From: Burkholderiales bacterium
Lineage (GTDB): Bacteria > Pseudomonadota > Gammaproteobacteria > Burkholderiales > Usitatibacteraceae
Direction of reading: 5' to 3'
Length of the DNA stretch: 45,810 nucleotides
Assembly (NCBI GenBank): GCA_017853245.1
Contig: JAFMJY010000006.1
Span: 1-45,810 of the forward strand
Both the position numbers and the translations under genes were made by a program. Shown in pieces: positions 18,013-27,059 of this stretch; within the stretch, counting starts at the first letter, position 1, and the number at the start of each line of letters is the position of its first letter. A model generated the notes under the pieces. The model worked only from the letters and a program-made list of their open reading frames with translations, was not told the DNA's origin and did not search any database.

Positions 18013-18807
18013 TCAGCCTTGCCGAAGCATGAAGGCCGTGAGGACAAGGTCGAGGGCGAGGATCACGAGCGCCGAGCTCACCACCGTGCGGGTTGTGGCG
18101 CCGGAGACGCCCTCGGCCGTCGGCGGCGCGTCGAAGCCCTCGAACGTCGCGATCGCCGAGACGGCGATTCCGAAGACAAAACTCTTCACGACGCCGTTCA
18201 AAACATCATACCGGAAGTCCACCGCCGCCTGCATTTGCGACCAGAAGGCGCCCGCGTCGACGCCGAGCAGGACAACCCCCACCAGATAACCCCCGAAGAC
18301 GCCCATCGCCGAGAAGAGGGCCGCGAGCAGCGGCATGGAGATCACGCCCGCCCAGAAGCGCGGCGCGATGACGCGCGCCATGGGCGAGACAGCCATCATG
18401 TCCATGGCGGTGATCTGCTCGGTGGCCTTCATGAGGCCGATCTCCGCCGTGATGGCCGAGCCGGCGCGGCTGGCGAAGAGCAGGCCGGCCACCACAGGCC
18501 CGAGCTCGCGCACCAGGGAGAGCGCCACCAGCACGCCGATCGACTCTTGGGCGCCGTACTTCTGCAGGGTTTCGTAGCCCTGCAAGCCCAGGACCATGCC
18601 CACGAAGAGGCCCGAGACGACGATGATGATGAGCGACTGAACCCCCTCGAAGTAGACCTCGCGCACCACCAGCCGGAAACGGCGAAAGCTTGTGCCCGAG
18701 GCGAGCAGCACGAGCACGAGGAAGCGCGACAGGGCGCCCACGCGCCAGACGAGATCGATGAAGTGACGCCCGATGCGGGCTACGCCCTGACGCGAGCCCT
18801 CAAGCAC
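18013..18807 (-). CDS. mlaE: Phospholipid ABC transporter permease MlaE
   Basis: MlaE is the inner-membrane permease of the Mla pathway. The 264-residue product contains the family core [38 protein letters not shown] and [17 protein letters not shown], with about five hydrophobic segments. The GTG at 18807 overlaps the mlaF stop by 8 bases and gives the same length as E. coli MlaE (260). An in-frame ATG at 18849 would add 14 residues inside mlaF and is less likely. Confidence 0.92.
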   Translation of the reverse strand: MLEGSRQGVARIGRHFIDLVWRVGALSRFLVLVLLASGTSFRRFRLVVREVYFEGVQSLIIIVVSGLFVGMVLGLQGYETLQKYGAQESIGVLVALSLVRELGPVVAGLLFASRAGSAITAEIGLMKATEQITAMDMMAVSPMARVIAPRFWAGVISMPLLAALFSAMGVFGGYLVGVVLLGVDAGAFWSQMQAAVDFRYDVLNGVVKSFVFGIAVSAIATFEGFDAPPTAEGVSGATTRTVVSSALVILALDLVLTAFMLRQG

Positions 18808-19624
18808 GATGATCGCCTCGGGCCGGCGCGAGGCCCAGGTCTTCGGCATAGCCGGGAGCCGGGTAGTGATACGGCACGGGGCCGTCGATCTCGCCGTGCA
18901 CGAATTGCCGCACGACTGGTGTGGGCGTGGCGCGGATCGACTCCGGCGCACCCTCGCCGGCCACGCGCCCGCCCGCAAGAAAGTACAAGTAGTCGACGAT
19001 CTGCAGCGATTCGTGCACGTCGTGGGTAACGATGATCGAGGTGGCCCCGAGCATGTCGTTCAGCTTGCGAATCAGGGTTCCCACCACCGCCATGGCAATC
19101 GGGTCGAGCCCGGCGAAGGGCTCGTCGTAGAGCACCAGCATCGGGTCCATCACCACCGCGCGGGCGAGGGCCACGCGCCGCGCCATGCCGCCGGACAATT
19201 CGGAGGGCATGAGGGCTTGCGCCCCGCGAAGCCCGACGGCCTCGAGCTTCATGAGCACGAGGTCGCGCACCATCGCCTCCGGCAGCGACGTGTGCTCACG
19301 AAGCGGAAAGGCGACGTTGTCGAAAACGGAAAGGTCCGTGAAGAGCGCGCCGAACTGGAACAGCATGCTCATGCGGCGCCGCAGCCCGTAGAGCGCCTCC
19401 CCGTCAAGGCTCGGGACGTCCTGCCCCGCCACGCGCACGGCGCCCTGCCGCGGCCTGAGCTGGCCGCTGATGAGCCTGAGCAGCGTGGTCTTGCCGCACC
19501 CGCTGCCGCCCATGATCCCGACCACGCTGCCCCGGGGCACGCGCAGGCTCACGCCCCGAAGAATCGGCTCGCGGCCGTAGCCGAAGTGCACGTCCGAAAC
19601 GTCGACGAGGGGTTGTGCGCTCAC
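18800..19624 (-). CDS. mlaF: Phospholipid ABC transporter ATPase MlaF
   Basis: MlaF powers the MlaFEDB lipid transporter. The 274-residue product has Walker [10 protein letters not shown], a Q-loop in [10 protein letters not shown], signature LSGGMARR, Walker [16 protein letters not shown] and switch histidine in VTHDVHES. The GTG at 19624 is the best start: the protein then opens with [16 protein letters not shown] as in relatives, and no better codon lies downstream. It is the first gene of the 13.5-kb minus-strand run and is divergent from the pilus locus, separated by 184 bases. Confidence 0.92.
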   Translation of the reverse strand: MSAQPLVDVSDVHFGYGREPILRGVSLRVPRGSVVGIMGGSGCGKTTLLRLISGQLRPRQGAVRVAGQDVPSLDGEALYGLRRRMSMLFQFGALFTDLSVFDNVAFPLREHTSLPEAMVRDLVLMKLEAVGLRGAQALMPSELSGGMARRVALARAVVMDPMLVLYDEPFAGLDPIAMAVVGTLIRKLNDMLGATSIIVTHDVHESLQIVDYLYFLAGGRVAGEGAPESIRATPTPVVRQFVHGEIDGPVPYHYPAPGYAEDLGLAPARGDHRA

Positions 19625-19746
19625 GGAAAGCGGTTGAGGAGGACGCAGCCAACAGGGCCGCCGATGGTAGCAGCAGTCGACCGCATGCAGCACCGCGCCT
19701 CGCAAGCCTCTGTCAAGCGAAAGACACCTGGGCGCCGGTCGGATTT

Positions 19747-19769
19747 GAGCCGGCCTGCGGCTCGGCCGG
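19747..19769. other. Two mutually exclusive hairpins upstream of the secretin gene
   Basis: GAGCCG (19747-19752) can pair with CGGCTC (19758-19763), or CCGGCC (19750-19755) can pair with GGCCGG (19764-19769). The two stems share bases, so only one can form at a time. No T tract follows either. They lie 40-60 bases before the first pilus gene in the mlaF/pilus divergent spacer. This could be regulatory or chance in GC-rich DNA. Confidence 0.25.
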
Positions 19770-19808
19770 GGACTACCTTGCGATCCCGGTTTCCGCTTCC
19801 CTCGCGCG

Positions 19809-21605
19809 ATGAACATGCCCCGCCAGAACCGCCTGCCACCCGCCGGCGCGATGCTCGCCACCCTCGTGCTTGCGACCGCCTGTGCCAGCGCGCCGTTGGC
19901 CAACCCCGCGGGGCACCTCGCACCGTGGGCCGCGCTGCGCGAGGATCGGCCCGCCGAGCCTGTCGCCCCAGGCAAGCCGGCGCCGTCGCCAGCGGCAGAG
20001 GCGCTCACCCCTGCCCTGCGCTATTCCGTCGTGGTGTCGCAGCAACCCATCCGTGAGGTGCTGGAAGCCTTGGCGCGCGACACCCAGGCCAATATCGACG
20101 TACACCCGGATGTCGATGGCGTCGTCACCCTGAACGCCATCGACCAGACCCTGCCGCAGTTGCTCGACCGCATGGCACGGCAGGCGGACATGCGCCATGA
20201 GGCGCACGGCCAGGCGATTCTCGTCATGCGGGACACACCGTTTCTCCGCACTTACCGCGTCGATTACGTGAACCTTGCGCGCGAGGCGGCGGAGGTCCTG
20301 TCCATCGCCACCCAGATCCAGTCGGGCGCCGCCACCCACGCCGCCGGCGACAACAATTCCACCCTTCGCATCGCCAACGCATCGCGCCACCGTTTCTGGG
20401 AAAGCCTCGAGCGCAACCTGAAGGACCTCCTGCGCGAAACCGACAAGGTGTTGCCGGAGGGCAGCGCCGAGACGTTTGTGAGCGGGCGCCACGCTGGCGT
20501 GGCTGCCGTGCCGGCCAACCGGGCTCCCACCAGCCGCACTGGCGCGCCTGCGTCGCGGCAAGCACCGGGGCAGCCGAGCGTCGCGGTGCAAACCGCGACC
20601 GAAAGCGTCGAGTCGCGGCTCACGTTTCGCGAAGCCGCCTCGGTCATCGTCAATGCCGAGGCGGGCGTCTTATCAGTGCGCGCCACGTCGCGCCAGCACG
20701 AGAAGGTTGCCGAGTTCCTCGGCCACGTTGCGCGCTCGGCAGGCCGCCAGGTGCTGATCGAGGCCACCGTGGTCGAGGTTCGCCTCGATGGCCGACACCA
20801 GTCGGGCGTGGACTGGTCGTCGCTCGCCGCCACCGGCCTGGGCTGGACGTTTCGCCAGAGCCTCACCTCCGCATCGCTTGCCAGCGCCCCGAGCGGCATC
20901 ACCATCGGCTACGCGAGCCCCGGCGGGCCCGGGGGGCGAAGCCTCGCCGGCACGCTCAAGCTTCTCGACGCCTTCGGCAGCGCCCGCGTGCTGTCAACAC
21001 CGACGCTCATGGTGCTCAACAACCAGGCAGCCGTGCTGCGGGTGACGGACAACCTCGTCTACTTCACCGTGAAAGCGGATACCAACACGAATCAAAGCAC
21101 GTCGGTCACCACCTTCACCACGACGCAAAACGTTCTGCCGGTCGGCATCATCCTTCACATCACCCCACAGGTCAGCGACGAGGGCGTCGTGACGCTTGGC
21201 ATCCGCCCGACCGTCACGGCCAAGATCGGCGAAGTGCAGGACCCGAACCCGCTGCTGCGCGGGTCGCTCACCCAGCCGGCCATCGAGAGCAAGATTCCAG
21301 TGACGCAGACGCGTGAATTCGAGAGCGTGCTGCGCGTGGCGAGCGGGCAGACCGCGGTTCTCGGGGGGCTGATGGTCGACGGCGCCACGAGCGCTCGAGC
21401 GGGCATGCCGATCCTCGCTCGGCTCCCCTTGCTGGGCCCGCTCTTCAGCCAGCGCGACGAGGCCTCGGAGAAACGCGAGCTGGTTGTCTTCGTTCGCCCG
21501 GTGGTCGTAAGCCCCGGGAGCCTCCCGACGGACCTCGCGCGGTTCCGCGAAGCCCTGCCCGGGCCGCAATTCTTCACGGCGCCCCCGGGTGGCGCTCGCC
21601 CATGA
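19809..21605 (+). CDS. Type IV pilus/type II secretion-like secretin lipoprotein (MshL-like)
   Basis: This 598-residue protein is the likely outer-membrane channel of the locus. A signal peptide ends at a lipobox, LATAC, with C25 as the lipidated cysteine. An STN-type domain follows (about residues 75-150, including QPIREVLEALARDTQANI). A linker carries a secretin N-domain (about 265-320). The C-terminal secretin domain has VLSTPTLMVLNNQAAVLRV, LPVGIILHITPQVSDEG and SGQTAVLGGLMVDG. The size and single STN-plus-short-N layout resemble MshL/BfpB secretins more than PilQ or GspD. The ATG at 19809 has no clear Shine-Dalgarno; an ATG two codons later is possible. It overlaps the ATPase gene as ATGA. 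Confidence 0.85.
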   Translation: MNMPRQNRLPPAGAMLATLVLATACASAPLANPAGHLAPWAALREDRPAEPVAPGKPAPSPAAEALTPALRYSVVVSQQPIREVLEALARDTQANIDVHPDVDGVVTLNAIDQTLPQLLDRMARQADMRHEAHGQAILVMRDTPFLRTYRVDYVNLAREAAEVLSIATQIQSGAATHAAGDNNSTLRIANASRHRFWESLERNLKDLLRETDKVLPEGSAETFVSGRHAGVAAVPANRAPTSRTGAPASRQAPGQPSVAVQTATESVESRLTFREAASVIVNAEAGVLSVRATSRQHEKVAEFLGHVARSAGRQVLIEATVVEVRLDGRHQSGVDWSSLAATGLGWTFRQSLTSASLASAPSGITIGYASPGGPGGRSLAGTLKLLDAFGSARVLSTPTLMVLNNQAAVLRVTDNLVYFTVKADTNTNQSTSVTTFTTTQNVLPVGIILHITPQVSDEGVVTLGIRPTVTAKIGEVQDPNPLLRGSLTQPAIESKIPVTQTREFESVLRVASGQTAVLGGLMVDGATSARAGMPILARLPLLGPLFSQRDEASEKRELVVFVRPVVVSPGSLPTDLARFREALPGPQFFTAPPGGARP

Positions 21606-23290
21606 CCCGCCCCAGCCTGGGTGAAGCCCTGCTCTCGCAAGGTGCGCTGAGCGCCGACCAGTTGCGAATCGCCACCGCCGAACAGCGCCGTCGCTCGGCG
21701 CCGCTGGGTCGCGTCCTGGTCCAGCTGGGCTTCGTGTCGGAGTCGGACCTCTGCGAGGCCCAGTCGCAATCCCTCGGCCAGCGGGTGATTGACCTTGACC
21801 CCGAGCGTATCGATGCCGCTGCCATTGCGCTTGTTCCCGCGACGCTCGCTCGCCGGTTTTGCCTGGTGCCCGTCTCCCTCGACCTCGCCGCCTCGACGCT
21901 GAGCATCGCGACGACCGACCCGGGGAACGTCGCCGCCATAGACCAAGTGAGGAGCGCCGTCGGCGGGGCTACTCGCGTCGAGCCGCTGCTCGCGAGGGAA
22001 GCAGACATCGCCGCCTGCCTCGCGAGGCATTACGGCGCCGAGTGGCCCATCGACGACCTGCTGGCAGCGATGGCCGCGTCCGACGAAGCCCCGCAGTCAG
22101 GAGCCGCGAAGCCAGAGGAGGGACCGCCCGTCATCCGCCTCGTCGAAGCCCTCTTGGCCGACGCCGCGCGAGCCAATGCGTCGGACGTTCACTTCGAGCC
22201 GCAGCAAGGATGCTTGCGCGTTCGCTACCGGGTCGACGGGGTGCTGCGCACCGCAAGAACCCTCGATCGCTCGCGTTGGCCGGCAATGCTGGTACGGCTG
22301 AAGGTGATGGGCGGGATGAACATCGCCGAGACCCGCGCGCCACAGGACGGCCGGATGTCGATGGCCCTTGGCGGGCGGCAAATCGACTTTCGCCTCGCCG
22401 CCCAGCCCACGACCCACGGCGAGGCCCTTGTCCTGCGGCTGCTCGACCGCGAACGCGGGATCGTGGCGCTACCGGGCCTCGGCCTGGCCGCCGACACGCA
22501 ACGGCTGGTCGAGCGGATGCTGGCTCGGCCTGAGGGCCTCCTCCTTGTTACCGGGCCAACCGGCAGTGGCAAGACCACCACGCTCTACTCCCTCGTCTCG
22601 CAGGTCTGCGGCGAAGGGGTCAACGTGATGACCCTCGAGGATCCGGTGGAATACCCCTTGCCCGCGGTTCGCCAGACGTCCGTCAACGAGGCCGTCAAGC
22701 TCGATTTCGCCTCCGGCGTGCGCTCGATGCTGCGCCAGGACCCCGATGTGATGCTGGTGGGGGAGATACGCGACGCGAGCACCGCCGAGATGGCGATGCG
22801 GGCGGCAATGACGGGACATCAGGTTTTCTCGACCCTGCACGCGCCGTCGGCAAGCGGCGCCTTTCCACGCCTGCGAGACCTCGGCGTGTCAGGCTCGCTG
22901 CTGGCGGGAAACCTGATCGGCGTTCTCGCACAGCGCCTCGTGCGGCGCCTGTGCCCCCATTGCAAGTCGCCGGCCGAGCCGTCGAGGGCGGAGCGCCAGA
23001 CGCTCTCGGTCCCGGCCGAGGCAGCGTGTGTGATCCATGCGCCGCAGGGCTGCCCCCGGTGCAGCGGCATTGGCTATCGCGGACGCACCGCGATCGTCGA
23101 GGTGCTGCGCGTGGATGCCGATATTGAAGCGCTGATCGGCGCCGAGGCGCCGCCGCGCGCGATCCAGGAAGCCGCCTCGCGGCAGGGCTTCCGGTCCCTG
23201 CGGGAAGACGCGGTCCGCCGAGTCCTGGAGGGCGACACCAGCCTCGCCGAGATCACGCGGGTGCTGGGCCTCGCGGAGCCTCCGGCGTGA
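21602..23290 (+). CDS. Type IV pilus/T2SS assembly ATPase (MshE/GspE-like)
   Basis: This 562-residue cytoplasmic ATPase should drive pilin polymerisation. The N-terminus shows two tandem MshEN-like motifs (residues 5-28 and 34-57) separated by five residues; the basic first residue of each is replaced by S5 and P34. The motor domain has Walker A GPTGSGKT (318-325), the Asp box TLEDPVEY (344-351), Walker B-like PDVMLVGEIRD (381-391) and the His box TGHQVFSTLHA (404-414). The usual HTND after the His box is altered to HAPS. CPHC (451-454) and CPRC (484-487) form the zinc site of assembly ATPases; retraction ATPases of the PilT type lack it. It overlaps both neighbours by 4 bases. Confidence 0.9.
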   Translation: MTRPSLGEALLSQGALSADQLRIATAEQRRRSAPLGRVLVQLGFVSESDLCEAQSQSLGQRVIDLDPERIDAAAIALVPATLARRFCLVPVSLDLAASTLSIATTDPGNVAAIDQVRSAVGGATRVEPLLAREADIAACLARHYGAEWPIDDLLAAMAASDEAPQSGAAKPEEGPPVIRLVEALLADAARANASDVHFEPQQGCLRVRYRVDGVLRTARTLDRSRWPAMLVRLKVMGGMNIAETRAPQDGRMSMALGGRQIDFRLAAQPTTHGEALVLRLLDRERGIVALPGLGLAADTQRLVERMLARPEGLLLVTGPTGSGKTTTLYSLVSQVCGEGVNVMTLEDPVEYPLPAVRQTSVNEAVKLDFASGVRSMLRQDPDVMLVGEIRDASTAEMAMRAAMTGHQVFSTLHAPSASGAFPRLRDLGVSGSLLAGNLIGVLAQRLVRRLCPHCKSPAEPSRAERQTLSVPAEAACVIHAPQGCPRCSGIGYRGRTAIVEVLRVDADIEALIGAEAPPRAIQEAASRQGFRSLREDAVRRVLEGDTSLAEITRVLGLAEPPA

Positions 23291-24501
23291 CCCTGGCCAT
23301 GACACGGTTTGCCTATCGCGTGATCGATGCCCAGGGACGCGCGCACGTCGCGAGCGCCACTGCGGCCAGCGCGGACGACCTCGAGCGCCGCCTGCGGCGC
23401 CAGGGGCTTTTGCTCGTCCGCTGCCGAGAAAGGCGCACGGCGGGGCTTCTGCCGCGCCGCTCGCCGGCCACGCGCGCCGAGCTCGCCCGGTTTTGCCTCC
23501 AGCTGTCCCACCTCTATGGCGCGGGGATCGGGCTGGTGGACTGCCTCGCGAGCCTGCGCGAGGGAGATGATCGCTTCGGCCTTCGGCAGCTGGCCGCATC
23601 GCTCGCCGCAAGCATCGAGTCGGGGTCGAGCCTTGCCGAAGCCTGCGAAAGCCGCGCAGACGTCTTCGACCCCGTGTTCGTCGCGCTGCTTCGCGCGGGG
23701 GAGCAAAGCGGCCGCCTCGAAGCGGTGCTCGGCAGCCTGGCCGACGACCTGCGCTGGCGCGATGGCATCGCCCGAGCTGCGCGGCAGGCGCTGGCCTACC
23801 CCGCGCTGGTGCTGACCGTCGTCGCGGCAGCCCTCGCGGGGATGCTCATCTTCCTCGTGCCGCCACTGGCGTCCGTGTTCCAGTCGATCTCGCCGCAGCT
23901 GCCGCCGCAGACCGAGCTTCTTCTCGCCGCATCGGCCGCCCTGTCGACGGGCTGGCCCGTGATCGCGGCCGTCCCGCTGCTGATTGCCATCGTGCTCGTG
24001 GCGACGCGAGCAAACGGGCGACTGCGGGCCGCCATCGACCGGGCGACCCTGCGGCTGCCGGGAATCGGCACGCTGCGGATGCGCTTCGCGCTCGCGAGAC
24101 TGGCCGCCTGCTTCGCGTTGACCTACCGGTCCGGCATCAGCGTCCTCGACAGCCTTCGCCTCTGCGAGAGCCTCGCCGGGCCGCATGAGCTGCGGGAAGC
24201 CGTGCGGGGCGCGCGCCGGGCAATTTCCGCAGGCCGATCGTTGAGCCAGGCCTTTGCCGACGCCGCCGTCTTCCCGCCACTCGTGTTGCGGATGCTGCAA
24301 GTCGGGGAGTCTTCGGGAAAGCTGGATGACGCGCTGGAGCACGTGAGCGCCCATTACAGCCGCTCGGCGCGCGAAGCGGTCGCGACCCTGCAGGCGCTGA
24401 TCGGCCCCGCGACCACGGTGATCGTGGGGGCTGTCGTCGGCGCCGTCGTCTATGCAGTCTTTCTGCCGCTCTACGACGTCATCGGCAGGGTGTCCCTGTG
24501 A
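23287..24501 (+). CDS. Inner-membrane platform protein, GspF/PilC/MshG family
   Basis: The 404-residue protein has two T2SSF domains, each preceding hydrophobic helices. Family motifs include FCLQLSHLYGAGIGLVDCL, LLRAGEQSGRLEAVLGSLADDL, LAYPALVLTVVAAALAGMLI, then FALTYRSGISVLDSL, MLQVGESSGKLDDALEHVS and a final helix pair. It anchors the assembly ATPase and feeds pilins into the fibre. The GTG at 23287 overlaps the ATPase stop; an in-frame ATG five codons later is an alternative. Confidence 0.9.
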   Translation: MTLAMTRFAYRVIDAQGRAHVASATAASADDLERRLRRQGLLLVRCRERRTAGLLPRRSPATRAELARFCLQLSHLYGAGIGLVDCLASLREGDDRFGLRQLAASLAASIESGSSLAEACESRADVFDPVFVALLRAGEQSGRLEAVLGSLADDLRWRDGIARAARQALAYPALVLTVVAAALAGMLIFLVPPLASVFQSISPQLPPQTELLLAASAALSTGWPVIAAVPLLIAIVLVATRANGRLRAAIDRATLRLPGIGTLRMRFALARLAACFALTYRSGISVLDSLRLCESLAGPHELREAVRGARRAISAGRSLSQAFADAAVFPPLVLRMLQVGESSGKLDDALEHVSAHYSRSAREAVATLQALIGPATTVIVGAVVGAVVYAVFLPLYDVIGRVSL

Positions 24502-26105
24502 GGCACCGCCGCCCATTGCACGCGCTCTACCTCGCCGACGACCTCCTCGTGTCGACGATCGTTGACGCAGGCGGCGCAATGGATCGCCACCCGTTCGACG
24601 GGGCGCAACCCGGGGATGACGAAATCGAGCATCGCCTCCGGTCTTCCTCTCGCCTGCGCACCCGCCTCGTCGTCGATCTCACCGATGAGGCGTTCGAGCT
24701 CATCACCCTCTCCGCCAGGCTGCGTCGCGACCGGGAAGCGCTCGCGCAGCGAGCCCTGGAACGGCGCCACCCGGACACACCCTTCCGATTCCTGCGTCAC
24801 CTTCCGCAGCAACGGGCACTGCTCGCCGCTGTTTCGCGCCCGGCGGCCCTGTCGCGCTGGCTCGAGCGCTTCGACGCGCTCAAGCTGCCGCTCGTGGGAG
24901 TGCACTCGGCTGCGCTACTGGGCGCGCGCTGGGCAGAGGGCGTGGCGGATGGGGGCTCCCGCCGCCTGGCCATCTGGAGCCTGCCGACAGGGGGCATTCG
25001 CTTGAGCGCTCTCCACGCGGGCGTTCCGATGTTCAGTCGCCTCGTTCCCCGGGGCGCCCTCGAGGGCCGGGACGATTGGCCGCATGCCGTAGCGCAGGAG
25101 TCACGGCGCACGGCGCAGTACCTGTCGGACGACGGGCAATGGGGGACGGCCTCCGAGCCCCCCAAGGCGACCCTCTTTGTGCCGACGCGAGCCCGAGCCG
25201 ATCTGGCGCTCCGCCTGGACAAGACAAGCCCGCTTCCATTCCGGGTGGTCGGCTTTGACGAAGTAGCTCACGCGATGGGCCTTCATCACGCGCCAACCCT
25301 CGACAGCATCGACGCGCTGATCGCAGCCATACTGGCGAGGAGCGGCACGCTGAACCACTACGCGCCACGCTACGCGCTGCGACACGCCTCGATCGTGCGG
25401 GCACGAGGCGCGATCGGCGCTCTTTCGGTGACGGCTGCGATCGCCGGGTTCGCCGTAAGCGCCTGGAATCTGACGGCCGTTGCCGACGCTCGCGACGCCG
25501 AGGCCGCCGTGCGAGCACGCCGCGTCGCGCTCTCCGCCGAGGCTGACTCGGCCGCAGCCGAGTTTCCACCGCTGCCGGCGTCCGTCCCCTTCCTCGCCGA
25601 GCTTGCCGCCCTGCAGGCACGCGTTCCCTTCGAGCATCCCGGGCCGAGCGCGCTGCTGGTGCCCCTGTCCCACGTCGTTGCCCGGTATCCCGAAGTGCGG
25701 CTGACGCAATTGGCCTGGCACCTGTCGGACAACGCGCATCCATACCCCGCGCTCCACGAGCCCCCAGGCGACCCAACCGGGGCGTTGCGTTCGGTCGCAG
25801 CACCGGGGGCGGCGGTAGCGCCGACGGCCGACGCCGCGGCGATGCCGACCGGACGACTTGCCCTCTCTACCCTGGAAGGCGTGATGCCATCGGCTGGCGG
25901 CGACTTTGCCGCACGCCAACGGCGACTGGAGCGCCTGGTGGAAGACCTCTCCTCGCTGCCAGGCGTGCATGCCGAGATCGCGGAAAGCCCGCTCGACACC
26001 GGGCCCGGCGCCCGGCTCGAGGGCCGCTTCCTGGCGGGGGAACAGGCAGAGGGGCGAACGCGCTTCCGCCTGCGCGTCACGTGGCAGCGCCACGACCCCT
26101 CGTGA
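24498..26105 (+). CDS. Predicted PilM-PilN (GspL-like) pilus assembly protein
   Basis: This 535-residue protein is not recognised by a single name. The cytoplasmic half (about residues 1-295) has segments reminiscent of the MshI/PilM actin-like fold, such as LLAAVSRPAALSRWLERFDA and GVHSAAL. Near 286-303 comes LNHYAPRYALRHASIVRA, then one membrane helix (about 304-324) and a periplasmic half of about 210 residues with alanine-rich coiled-coil potential and a ferredoxin-like C-terminal region. That order matches GspL, or a fusion of PilM with PilN. It starts with a GTG overlapping the platform gene and precedes a PilO/GspM-like gene, the same order as pilM-pilN-pilO. The fold assignment is inference. 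Confidence 0.65.
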   Translation: MRHRRPLHALYLADDLLVSTIVDAGGAMDRHPFDGAQPGDDEIEHRLRSSSRLRTRLVVDLTDEAFELITLSARLRRDREALAQRALERRHPDTPFRFLRHLPQQRALLAAVSRPAALSRWLERFDALKLPLVGVHSAALLGARWAEGVADGGSRRLAIWSLPTGGIRLSALHAGVPMFSRLVPRGALEGRDDWPHAVAQESRRTAQYLSDDGQWGTASEPPKATLFVPTRARADLALRLDKTSPLPFRVVGFDEVAHAMGLHHAPTLDSIDALIAAILARSGTLNHYAPRYALRHASIVRARGAIGALSVTAAIAGFAVSAWNLTAVADARDAEAAVRARRVALSAEADSAAAEFPPLPASVPFLAELAALQARVPFEHPGPSALLVPLSHVVARYPEVRLTQLAWHLSDNAHPYPALHEPPGDPTGALRSVAAPGAAVAPTADAAAMPTGRLALSTLEGVMPSAGGDFAARQRRLERLVEDLSSLPGVHAEIAESPLDTGPGARLEGRFLAGEQAEGRTRFRLRVTWQRHDPS

Positions 26106-26713
26106 GCGTCCTCCTGTCCCGCGACGGGCTGCGCTCCCTGCGGCTTGCCTGGGTCACGCTGCTCACTAGCGTCACACTGGCCGCTGCCATCGCCTGGGCC
26201 ACTGGCGCGCTCCAGGCCACCGAGGCTCTGCAGCTCGAGCACGCTCGCAGCCTGTTGTCGCAGGCTGCAGCGCGACTGGAGCGAACGCAGCAGGAACGCG
26301 ATGGCCTCCCGGACTGGCTCGCCGTGCACCGCGATCTCGCCCAGCGCGGCGTGCTGGATGCGGAAGATCGCCTGGCACTTGCCGAGCGCCTGCGGCGATT
26401 GCAGTCCTTGCACCCCGTGGCCTCGCTCGAGTTTGACCTCGAGCCCCAGCGGGAGCTTTCTCTGCATCGCGCTTCCGCCCCGTCGTTGGCGCTGTTGGCC
26501 AGTCGCCTCAAGGTCACCCTGCGGTCGGGGCACGAGCAGCACGCGCTGTCGTTCCTCGAGGCCGCCCGCGCGACTTCCCGGGGCGCGCTGCCCCCCCTCT
26601 CCTGCAGCCTGCGGCGCTTGCCACACGCGCTGCCCGGGCAGGCGACCGAGGCGACGTGCATCTTCGAGTGGCTGACTGTCCGCCCTCGCGAGGCGCAGTC
26701 CCGTGCGCCGTAA
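26102..26713 (+). CDS. Predicted PilO/GspM/MshJ-like pilus assembly protein
   Basis: The 203-residue protein has a short cytoplasmic start, one membrane helix (about residues 18-37), a heptad-like coiled region (about 40-65) and a periplasmic domain with ASLEFDLEPQRELSL and FLEAARATS segments. This layout fits PilO, GspM or MshJ, which pair with PilN/GspL to couple the platform to the secretin. The GTG at 26102 overlaps the previous stop as GTGA and puts the helix near the N-terminus as expected. A longer GTG start at 26081 is less likely. Confidence 0.65.
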   Translation: MSVLLSRDGLRSLRLAWVTLLTSVTLAAAIAWATGALQATEALQLEHARSLLSQAAARLERTQQERDGLPDWLAVHRDLAQRGVLDAEDRLALAERLRRLQSLHPVASLEFDLEPQRELSLHRASAPSLALLASRLKVTLRSGHEQHALSFLEAARATSRGALPPLSCSLRRLPHALPGQATEATCIFEWLTVRPREAQSRAP

Positions 26714-27059
26714 GGTCCAGGTCACCGCGTGTGCACTCCTGTGTGCCAGCGCCGGCGCGCAGCCCCTGGGCACGCTGCTGCACTCTCCAGCGGAGCGGGC
26801 ACAGCTCGACGCGCCCGCGCGGCCCGCAGCGCCGCGCCAGGAGGAAGCGCTTCCCGTGCAGCCCATCGTGACGGGCTTCGTGCAACGAAGCGACGGCCGC
26901 GCCACCGTGTTCTTCGCCAATCGGGCACCTGCGCATCTCGCCGCCCCGATTCTGTCAAGGCCATGTTCCGACACCGTGCGCGGAATATCCGCACGCGAAC
27001 TCGTCGCCGGTGCCGAACACTGCGCCCCTCCGCAACGTGACGAGGCTCCTCCCCCATGA
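26703..27059 (+). CDS. Small exported pilus-locus protein (MshK-like position)
   Basis: The 118-residue product has an N-terminal signal peptide (about residues 1-19, ending ASAGA before QPLG). A proline/alanine-rich linker and one small domain with PIVTGFVQRSDGRATVFF follow. The pattern LGTLLHSPAERAQLD followed by a GxVQRSDGRxTV strand recalls a family of small periplasmic proteins found beside type IV pilus genes, in the place of MshK or the inner-membrane-to-secretin connector. Its role is not established. It starts with a GTG and overlaps the previous gene by 11 bases and the next by 4. Confidence 0.6.
   Translation: MRRKVQVTACALLCASAGAQPLGTLLHSPAERAQLDAPARPAAPRQEEALPVQPIVTGFVQRSDGRATVFFANRAPAHLAAPILSRPCSDTVRGISARELVAGAEHCAPPQRDEAPPP

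Noticed and set aside
23074-24579. 501-codon minus-strand open frame opposite the ATPase and platform genes
   Set aside because: No recognisable motifs. Both plus-strand genes have complete family signatures across the same span.
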